Positions 1-5,000 of a stretch of DNA of 5,000 bases are shown piece by piece (the first letter of the stretch is position 1; the number at the start of each line of letters is the position of its first letter). Both the position numbers and the translations under genes were made by a program. Below the pieces are notes generated by a model, which saw nothing but the letters and a program-made list of their open reading frames with translations, did not search any database and was not told where the DNA came from. Origin of the DNA: Pyrinomonadaceae bacterium (GTDB taxonomy: Bacteria > Acidobacteriota > Blastocatellia > Pyrinomonadales > Pyrinomonadaceae); contig JAJAYR010000473.1 in assembly GCA_026786155.1 (NCBI GenBank), positions 1 through 5,000 of the forward strand, read 5' to 3'.

Positions 1-226
1 GAGGAATCAACGGAAAAGCACAGCATTTCCGCACATCAAAGCGGCACAGCCGCGAAAAACCAATAACCGAAAATTTGGCTTGATAAATTCATCTATCAAA
101 AAAGTTTCTGGAAAGTCTAATTTTCCGGCATCACTTCTACGGCTTTTTTTATCAGAAGATTTTGTGTATTCTTTCAATGTACTTTCAAAATACTTATAGC
201 AAAAATTAGCAAAAATCAAATTCCCG
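1..226. other. AT-rich intergenic region upstream of the GH3 gene
   Basis: No gene can be supported here. The stretch is clearly richer in A+T than the coding DNA that follows. In frame 1 of the plus strand an open frame enters from the left edge and stops at TAA 64-66 (last residues GTAAKNQ). It could be the end of an upstream protein, but 21 residues without a recognisable motif are too few to call. A minus-strand open frame spans 270-7 and runs across the GH3 start; it has no family signature, and I treat it as chance. A short GC-rich inverted repeat, GCGGC-ACA-GCCGC, lies at 41-53. The GH3 promoter should lie here. A weak candidate is TTTCAA near 173 with TATAGC at 195-200, but neither box is close to consensus. 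No Shine-Dalgarno-like purine run precedes the ATG at 227. Confidence 0.5.
80..99. repeat. Small inverted repeat TTGATA-N8-TATCAA upstream of the GH3 gene
   Basis: Two perfect 6-nt arms (80-85 and 94-99) are separated by 8 nt in the AT-rich leader, about 130 bp upstream of the GH3 start. The symmetry and spacing would suit a dimeric regulator's operator. In AT-rich DNA such a pair can also arise by chance, and no regulator gene is visible in the window. I record it as a visible structure with no assigned function. Confidence 0.25.
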
Positions 227-2116
227 ATGAAAAAAATTACCGTCTTTTTATTTACCATCTGTCTTCTCAACCTGTCTCTTTATATTCCTGTTTCCGCCCA
301 AAACGCAAAATTCAGTCCGTCGGAAAAGGCTTTTAAATGGGCTGACAAGCAGTTGAAAAAAATGACTTCGGACGAGAAAGTCGGGCAGCTCGTTCACATC
401 GGCATCAACGCGCGTTATCTGAATCAGGACAGTTACGAATTTAAAGAATTAAAACGCCAAATCGTCGAAAACAAATTGGGCGGAATCGTCTTGTTCGGTG
501 CGCCGATTTACGAATCCGTATTTCTCGTCAATCGAATGCAGGAAGCCGCCGCGATACCGCTGTTGATTGCAATTGACGCGGAAACCGGCGTGGGAATGCG
601 TTTCAGCGACGCGGAAAATTTCCCTTGGAATATGGCGATGGCGGCGACCGGCAACCCGGAATTCGCGCGGCGCGTCGGCGAAATTACCGGACGCGAAGCC
701 CGCGCGCTGGGAATTATGCAAGTTTATGCGCCGGTTTTAGATGTCAATAACAACGCCGAAAATCCGGTGATTAACGTCCGCAGTTACGGCGAAAATCCGG
801 CGGATGTCGGACGTTTCGGCGCGGCTTTTATCGAAGGCTTGCAGAGTCAGAAAATCATCGCCACCGCCAAACATTTTCCCGGACACGGCGACACGGCGGT
901 TGATTCGCATCGCGGTTTGCCGATTATCAATCTGCCGCGTGAACGCCTGAATCAAGTCGAACTGCCGCCGTTTCAGCAGGCAATCAACGCCGGTGTCGGC
1001 TCGATTATGATCGCCCACATCGCCTTGCCGCAGATTGACCCGACGGAAATCAAACCGCTGAAAACATTTATACAGGGCGATGCCGAAGAAGGCGCGGAAA
1101 TTGTTACGGAAAAAGCGACTTTGCCCGCCACGCTGTCGCCGAAAGTGCAGACCGAAATGCTGCGAAAGGAAATGAATTTTCAAGGTTTAATCGTTACCGA
1201 CGCGATGAGTATGAGCGGTTTGACGATTTATTTTAATCAGGACGAAGCCGCCGTGCTTGCCGTTTTAGCGGGCGCGGATATTTTGGAAAAACCGGCGGAC
1301 GTTGATTTGACGATTAAAGGCTTGAAAGCCGCCGTCGCTTCGGGAAGAATCAGCGAAGAACGGCTCAATCAATCGGTTCGCAAAATTCTCGCGTGGAAAT
1401 ACGAACTCGGCTTGGACAAACAAAAAATCACGCCGCTCGATTTGATTGATAAAACGGTTTCGAGCGAAGATTCACGCCGTTTATCGAATGAAATCGCCGA
1501 AAATGCGATAACTCTGGTCAAAAGTGAAAGTGGAGTTTTACCGCTCGCCAAAGATAAAAAAGTTTTTCTGCTGGGCATCACCAACGGCGACGACCGCAAC
1601 TTTGCCGCGAACACTTTTCAGAGAACTTTGCGGCAAGCCGGAATCAGACTTGAAACGGCGATTTTAGATGAACGCGCAACCGAAGAAGAAGTCAGCGCGG
1701 CGCGAAAAAAAGCCGGTGAAGCCGACATCGTTTTAGCCGGACTTTTCGGGCGCATTCGTTCGGGCGCGAAAAATTCGGTCGGCATTCCCGAAACGGGCGC
1801 GAAACTTCTGCGCGAACTTTTGCAGACCGATCAAAAAATCGTCAGCCTGAGTTTCGGCAACCCGTATTTGCTCAATAATTTTCCCGCCATGAAAACTTAC
1901 GTCGTCGCCTACGGCGATATGTCGAGTTTGCAGCGGGCGACGGCTCGCGCTCTGGTCGGCGAGATTGATTTTAAAGGGAAACTGCCGATTACGATTGGCG
2001 ATTACAAAGCCGGAACGGGTTTGACCATCACTAAACCGGCAAATTTATTGTCGGGAAAAACAGCGCGAATCTTCAGGCAATCGAAGTTTTCGATTGACAA
2101 TCCGCCAGTTTTTTAG
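227..2116 (+). CDS. Exported NagZ-type family 3 glycoside hydrolase (probable beta-N-acetylhexosaminidase)
   Basis: A 629-residue secreted glycosidase. Residues 1-24 form a classical signal peptide (MKK, hydrophobic core, cleavage probably after VSA); there is no lipobox cysteine at the site, so the product should be periplasmic or secreted. The GH3 TIM barrel covers about 35-395. It carries the substrate-binding segment LDVNNNAENPVINVRSYG (171-188) and the NagZ signature KHFPGHGDT (215-223), followed by DSH, whose D226 and H228 match the Asp-His acid/base dyad of this subfamily. D325 in VTDAMSM is the expected nucleophile. A C-terminal alpha/beta sandwich-like domain covers about 415-600, giving the two-domain size of Bacillus NagZ rather than the short E. 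coli form. NagZ enzymes remove beta-linked GlcNAc from peptidoglycan fragments; the substrate here is inferred, and another beta-glycoside is possible. The ATG at 227 is chosen because it begins the signal peptide, although no Shine-Dalgarno is seen. Residues after about 602 are a tail beyond the usual GTGLT end, and the last 14 overlap the opposing kinase gene. Confidence 0.93.
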   Translation: MKKITVFLFTICLLNLSLYIPVSAQNAKFSPSEKAFKWADKQLKKMTSDEKVGQLVHIGINARYLNQDSYEFKELKRQIVENKLGGIVLFGAPIYESVFLVNRMQEAAAIPLLIAIDAETGVGMRFSDAENFPWNMAMAATGNPEFARRVGEITGREARALGIMQVYAPVLDVNNNAENPVINVRSYGENPADVGRFGAAFIEGLQSQKIIATAKHFPGHGDTAVDSHRGLPIINLPRERLNQVELPPFQQAINAGVGSIMIAHIALPQIDPTEIKPLKTFIQGDAEEGAEIVTEKATLPATLSPKVQTEMLRKEMNFQGLIVTDAMSMSGLTIYFNQDEAAVLAVLAGADILEKPADVDLTIKGLKAAVASGRISEERLNQSVRKILAWKYELGLDKQKITPLDLIDKTVSSEDSRRLSNEIAENAITLVKSESGVLPLAKDKKVFLLGITNGDDRNFAANTFQRTLRQAGIRLETAILDERATEEEVSAARKKAGEADIVLAGLFGRIRSGAKNSVGIPETGAKLLRELLQTDQKIVSLSFGNPYLLNNFPAMKTYVVAYGDMSSLQRATARALVGEIDFKGKLPITIGDYKAGTGLTITKPANLLSGKTARIFRQSKFSIDNPPVF

Positions 2117-4850
2117 CCACGAACTCGAATCTTTCCGGTTTGGCGGCAAAATTCCTTTGCCAGCATTCATCGTCGCGCCAGCATTCGATGGCTTTTTGAT
2201 AATTCGCCTGCGCCGTCCGCGTATATTTTAGACGTTCGGCGGCGGAAATCCCGTTTTGTTCGGCGAGTTCACGGCTCACGTCGCCGAGTTTTTCATACAT
2301 TTCACCCGCGTAAAATTTTTGCCAGGCGGCATCCTGTAACATCGGCGCGGCTTTAATTTGCTCGAAAGCAGATTGATAAATTTTCGCCGCGCCGGTAAAA
2401 TCGCCGCTCGCCGCCAGCGCGTTGCCGTGCCGGATGACGACATCGCGGCGACTGCGCCAGAATTCCTTGTTGCGCGAATCGTTGTTCACCGCGTCGTCCA
2501 GCAATTGTTCGGCGCGGCGGAAATTTTCAAAAGCGGCGGAAAATTCGCCGCGCCGGGCGAGCGTCCGCGCCAAATCGTCGTGAACCAGAGCCAAATCGCT
2601 GCGGGCTTCAAAATTCGCCGCGTCCGCCGTCGCCACCGCCGAAAATTCGCGCCAGACTTCGCGCTGCGTCCGCAAAGCCGTTTCAGTCTCGCCTAATTCG
2701 CGCTCGACCTGCGCCACGTTGAGTTTGACAGCAAACAACGTGCGGCGAAAAACGGCGTTTTGCGAACCGGCGGCGAATTGTTTTTCCGCCGTTTCCAGCG
2801 AACGCCGGTAAAAAGGCAGACTCGTTTGATAAAATTCGGCGGCGCGTTCCGGTTTGCCGGTTTCCGACGCATTTTGCGCGAGCAGAAAATACTGAAAGCC
2901 CAAACGCTGATTTAATCCGACGGTTCTTCTCAATGCCGTCGCGTTGTCCGGCTCTATCAGATAAACTTTTTCGGTGAGGCGCAAAGCCTTTTGGTAAATT
3001 TCGATGACGCGGGCGGCTTCGTATTCGGGCGCGAGCGAATCGGCTTGATAGAGATAAGCACCGGCTAATTTCAAAATTTGTTCGCCGTCTTCGGGATTGG
3101 CGGCGTGCAGTCGTTCGGCGAGCGCGACTGATTTTTCGATGAATTCCATACTTTGTTCGTCGCCGCCGCGCGACAGCAGCGAGCCGAATTTCTGATAAGC
3201 CGCAATCAATTCGTTCGACGTTTTCAAATCTTCCGCGCCGTTCGCCGCGTTTTCCAGCAGCGCGACGGCTTTCCGGTAACTTTCGATTGCCGCCGTCGTG
3301 TCGCCGAGATTCGCGTCGTAAGCCTGTCCCTGCACGTCGCCGATTTTCATATAGGCTTGCGCCAATTCGATTTTCAACGAAACATCGCCCGCGTCGTCTC
3401 CGGCAAGCCGGTCGAGATAAATCAGCGCGTCTTTGACCAGCATTTCGCGCAGGCGCGTCGAACCGGGCAGATTTTGGATTTCGTCGTGATATTTGAAAAC
3501 AAAAGCGTTGGCGAGTTCTCGAACGTCGGCAAAACGCCGTTCCGCCAGCCGCCGTTCGCGTTCGGCGCGGACGTATTGGGAGGAAATGCCGACGACGGCG
3601 ATGAGCAGAAACAGAAAAACGAGCGCGGCGGAAGCGACGGAAACGCGGTTGCGTTTGACGAATTTTTCGGCGCGGTAAGAAAATGTATCGGGACGCGCCG
3701 CCACAGGCAAACCCGCCAGATGCCGCCGCAAATCTTCGGAAAACTGCTCGACCGACGAATATCTTCGCGCCGGTTCTTTTCGCAGGGCTTTGAGCAGGAT
3801 ATTGTCCAAATCGCCGCGCAGCAATTTTAGATTTTGGATTTTGGATTTTGGATTGGTCTTCGGCTGATTTTCATTCGTCCGCCGGTCGTTTTCGTCAGTT
3901 GAACTACCGACGCGCTGATAACTGACGACTGACGACTGAGGACTGACCGCTTCCGAAGGTCTCGGCGGATTTGTCTCGCAAACCGCCTGCGCCACTTCAT
4001 CAATTCTTTTATTCGCCACTTCATACGGCAGCCGGTCAGTTAATAATTCGTATAAAATCACGCCGAGCGAATAAACATCGGTTGAAGTCGAAACGGTTTC
4101 GCCGCGAAATTGTTCGGGCGAAGCGTAATTCGGTGTCAGCATTCCGAACGATGTAACCGTGCCTTTTTCTTCGGATTCGTTTTCCTCCAAAATTTTGGAA
4201 ATTCCGAAATCGAGCAGTTTCGGTTCGCCTTTTTCGTTGACCAGAATGTTCGACGGCTTCAAATCTCGGTGAACGATAAGTCGGCTGTGCGCGTAAGCGA
4301 CGGCTTCGCAAACTTTGCGAAACAAGTTTAATTTTTCGCTGACCGATAAATTTTTGCGTTGCGAAAACGTCATTAAATCTTCGCCTTCGACATATTCCAT
4401 CGCCAGAAACGGCGTGCCGTCCGCGTCGCTGCCGACATCGAGCAGCCGCGCGATATTCGCGTGTTCGAGCGCGGCTAAAATTTCCTGTTCACGCCGGAAA
4501 CGCCGCACAATAACGTCTGAATCCGCGCCGTGCCGGATGATTTTCAACGCGACTTTTTGTTTCAAATCGGCGCGTTCCGCTAAATAAACCGCACCCATTC
4601 CGCCTTCGCCGATTTTTTTTATAATCTGGTAGTTGCCGATTTTGTTTTTGATTTTGTCGGGCGGAACAAGTGAAAAACCGTTAAAAAGCGTTTTCGCGTC
4701 TGCGTCCGCCGCGAGCAGTTCTTCGACTTCACGGCGCATTTCACCGTCGCCGTTGATCGCTTCGTCCAAAAACTTCGCGCGGTCTTCAGTTTTTAAGTCA
4801 ACCGCTTCACTAAAAATATCCTTAACTTTTTGCCATCGTTCGGGAGTCAT
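2073..4850 (-). CDS. Membrane-anchored Ser/Thr protein kinase with TPR-like extracytoplasmic region
   Basis: A 925-residue Hanks-type kinase, reading from ATG at 4850 to TGA at 2073. A helical leader (1-65) precedes the kinase domain (about 73-375). That domain has the glycine loop GEGGMGAVYLAE (81-92), VALK lysine K103, likely helix-C glutamate E121, catalytic HRDLKPSN (194-201, D196, an RD kinase), DFG (214-216), SPE (244-246) and the αF segment DVYSLGVILYELL. All catalytic residues are present, so it should be active. Residues 302-342 are a low-complexity insert encoded by heptanucleotide repeats. KRNR (399-402) leads into one transmembrane helix (about 403-423). From about 430 to 900 the sequence is helical, with roughly eight TPR-like units (for example AAIESYRKAVALLE and AAFENFRRAEQLLDD), predicted outside the cytoplasm. 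Three cysteines (890, 896, 918) cluster near the C-terminus. The start at 4850 is chosen because MTPERWQKVK is the usual beginning of acidobacterial relatives; an in-frame ATG at 4919 would add 23 residues encoded by repeat DNA. No Shine-Dalgarno is evident at 4850. Substrates are unknown; the upstream sigma factor is a plausible partner. Confidence 0.94.
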   Translation of the reverse strand: MTPERWQKVKDIFSEAVDLKTEDRAKFLDEAINGDGEMRREVEELLAADADAKTLFNGFSLVPPDKIKNKIGNYQIIKKIGEGGMGAVYLAERADLKQKVALKIIRHGADSDVIVRRFRREQEILAALEHANIARLLDVGSDADGTPFLAMEYVEGEDLMTFSQRKNLSVSEKLNLFRKVCEAVAYAHSRLIVHRDLKPSNILVNEKGEPKLLDFGISKILEENESEEKGTVTSFGMLTPNYASPEQFRGETVSTSTDVYSLGVILYELLTDRLPYEVANKRIDEVAQAVCETNPPRPSEAVSPQSSVVSYQRVGSSTDENDRRTNENQPKTNPKSKIQNLKLLRGDLDNILLKALRKEPARRYSSVEQFSEDLRRHLAGLPVAARPDTFSYRAEKFVKRNRVSVASAALVFLFLLIAVVGISSQYVRAERERRLAERRFADVRELANAFVFKYHDEIQNLPGSTRLREMLVKDALIYLDRLAGDDAGDVSLKIELAQAYMKIGDVQGQAYDANLGDTTAAIESYRKAVALLENAANGAEDLKTSNELIAAYQKFGSLLSRGGDEQSMEFIEKSVALAERLHAANPEDGEQILKLAGAYLYQADSLAPEYEAARVIEIYQKALRLTEKVYLIEPDNATALRRTVGLNQRLGFQYFLLAQNASETGKPERAAEFYQTSLPFYRRSLETAEKQFAAGSQNAVFRRTLFAVKLNVAQVERELGETETALRTQREVWREFSAVATADAANFEARSDLALVHDDLARTLARRGEFSAAFENFRRAEQLLDDAVNNDSRNKEFWRSRRDVVIRHGNALAASGDFTGAAKIYQSAFEQIKAAPMLQDAAWQKFYAGEMYEKLGDVSRELAEQNGISAAERLKYTRTAQANYQKAIECWRDDECWQRNFAAKPERFEFVAKKLADCQSKTSIA
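2078..2096. repeat. Perfect 8-bp inverted repeat in the convergent gene overlap
   Basis: CAATCGAA (2078-2085) and TTCGATTG (2089-2096) are perfect reverse complements around a 3-nt GTT loop. The hairpin lies wholly inside the 44-bp overlap of the two convergent coding regions. On the plus strand a run of six T follows at 2109-2114, 12 nt after the stem. On the minus strand a run of five T follows at 2060-2056, 17 nt after it. Both runs are too far away for a classical intrinsic terminator, and the stem is AT-rich. A bidirectional transcription end is the obvious guess because there is no intergenic DNA to hold a terminator, but the evidence is weak. Confidence 0.35.
3824..3856. repeat. Heptanucleotide tandem repeat, unit ATTTTGG
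   Basis: The array has four full 7-nt units (first ATTTTAG, then three identical ATTTTGG) and a partial fifth, ATTGG. It lies inside the kinase gene. Read on the coding strand it gives a peptide with its own 7-residue period, NPKSKIQ then NLK (residues 333-342), immediately before the conserved LLRGDLDN. Because 7 is not a multiple of 3, gain or loss of a single unit would shift the frame. The unit resembles the CCAAAAT-type short tandem repeats familiar from filamentous cyanobacterial genomes; that comparison is from memory. Confidence 0.85.
3915..3949. repeat. Heptanucleotide tandem repeat, unit CTGACGA
   Basis: Five consecutive 7-nt units all begin CTGA. The two at 3922-3935 are identical (CTGACGA), and the flanking units differ at one to three of the last three bases. 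The array lies in the kinase gene 58 nt from the ATTTTGG array and encodes the low-complexity peptide VSPQSSVVSYQ (302-312) in the C-lobe insert. It is a different unit from the other two repeat families in the window but has the same 7-nt period. Confidence 0.85.
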
Positions 4851-4861
4851 AGTTTGGGGAA

Positions 4862-4936
4862 GGGATGAAGGATGAGGGATGAGGAATGAAAAATCTGAAT
4901 ATGCAGATTCATCCCTCATCCCTCATTCCTCATCCC
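4862..4936 (-). repeat. Inverted heptanucleotide arrays (GGGATGA) forming a long hairpin in the kinase leader
   Basis: Four GGGATGA-like units (4862-4889) face four TCATCCC-like units (4909-4936). Between them a further short stem, ATCTG (4893-4897) with CAGAT (4904-4908), closes an AATATG loop. In RNA read from the minus strand I count about 33 paired positions, with one C-A mismatch, two G-U wobbles and a 3-nt bulge. The hairpin starts on the stop codon and last two sense codons of the sigma gene and ends 11 nt before the kinase ATG, so it occupies nearly the whole gap. No U-run follows it, so it is not a standard terminator. It could affect kinase translation, transcript processing or stability, or it may simply be a mobile or expanded repeat. 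Confidence 0.85.
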
Positions 4937-5000
4937 TTAAGCTGCTCGTGCAGCCAAGCCTTAGCAATGCGCCATTCGCGTTTGACGGTCGAATCGGAAA
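4930..5000 (-). CDS. RNA polymerase sigma factor, ECF/sigma-70 type (C-terminal fragment)
   Basis: Only the last 22 residues and the TGA stop (4932-4930) are in the window; the gene continues beyond 5000. The visible peptide begins SDSTVKREWRIAKAWL and ends EQLKG. STVKREW-x-x-AKAWL is the recognition helix of the sigma region 4 helix-turn-helix as found in a family of ECF-type sigma factors common in Acidobacteria and Planctomycetes; these contact the -35 promoter element. It is co-directional with the kinase gene, with a 79-nt gap, and ECF factors encoded beside Ser/Thr kinases are a known arrangement in which the kinase controls sigma activity. The stop codon lies inside the first unit of the GGGATGA repeat array, so the repeat defines the exact C-terminus. 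The family call rests on this short motif and the gene context. Confidence 0.8.
   Translation of the reverse strand, partial: SDSTVKREWRIAKAWLHEQLKG

Noticed and set aside
41..53. GCGGC-ACA-GCCGC as an intrinsic terminator for an upstream gene
   Set aside because: The stem is only 5 bp, and there is no T-run after it on either strand beyond a TTTGAT on the minus side.
7..270. A minus-strand open frame of 87 codons spanning the GH3 leader and start
   Set aside because: It overlaps the GH3 signal peptide region, shows no family motif and sits in AT-rich DNA. A small real gene cannot be excluded, but nothing positive supports it.
737..1183. A 148-codon open frame on the minus strand within the GH3 gene
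   Set aside because: It lies opposite the GH3 catalytic motifs, its composition looks like a reverse shadow, and it has no start signal or family signature.
3153..3830. A 225-codon open frame on the plus strand opposite the kinase gene
   Set aside because: It is antisense to a clearly conserved kinase/TPR coding region, has an arginine- and phenylalanine-rich composition typical of reverse-frame reading of GC-biased codons, and shows no recognisable domain.
3990..4024. An 11-nt direct repeat, CGCCACTTCAT, at 3990-4000 and 4014-4024
   Set aside because: Both copies encode the same short in-frame peptide around EVA in the kinase, and two copies 24 nt apart are readily explained by coding coincidence.
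3824..4936. A CRISPR array
   Set aside because: The repeats are contiguous 7-nt tandem units without spacers, of three different sequences, and no cas gene is present.
4862..4936. The long hairpin as a rho-independent terminator between the sigma factor and kinase genes
   Set aside because: No T-tract follows the stem on either strand, and the downstream sequence towards the kinase is CTTCCCC-like.

Overview
The window most resembles a chromosomal segment from an acidobacterium, probably of the Blastocatellia/Pyrinomonadales type. This is inferred from protein style, not from a marker gene. The main evidence is a very large Ser/Thr kinase with an N-terminal MTPERWQ-type leader, the junction LRGDLDNILLKALRKEP followed by RRYSSVEQFSEDLRRHL, one transmembrane helix and a long TPR-like tail, sitting directly behind an ECF-type sigma factor. 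Both large genes use GC-rich third positions, and the only true intergenic stretch (1-226) is visibly AT-rich.

Layout. Positions 1-226 hold no gene I can defend. Positions 227-2116 (+) encode an exported NagZ-type GH3 glycosidase with an intact catalytic set. It converges with a minus-strand gene at 4850-2073, a membrane-anchored Hanks-type Ser/Thr kinase; the two coding regions overlap tail-to-tail by 44 bp, and a perfect 8-bp inverted repeat lies inside the overlap. Upstream of the kinase on the same strand (5000-4930) is the very end of a sigma-70/ECF factor (region 4 helix-turn-helix, then stop). Sigma factor and kinase are 79 nt apart, co-directional and probably one transcription unit.

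How the genes may work together. The kinase has a cytoplasmic catalytic domain and an extracytoplasmic TPR-like sensor or scaffold, and its partner is a transcription initiation factor, so the pair looks like a kinase/ECF signalling module. The GH3 enzyme is transcribed towards it from the other side. Apart from the shared 3' ends there is no sequence evidence for a functional link.

The most unusual structure is three unrelated short tandem repeat families, all with a 7-nt period, within 1.1 kb of the minus-strand unit. Two lie inside the kinase reading frame and encode a low-complexity insert in the C-lobe of the catalytic domain. The third is arranged as two opposed arrays that fold into a long hairpin filling almost the whole sigma-kinase intergenic gap. 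They resemble the heptanucleotide short tandemly repeated repetitive (STRR) sequences described in cyanobacteria. The remaining gene content is recognisable and conventional.
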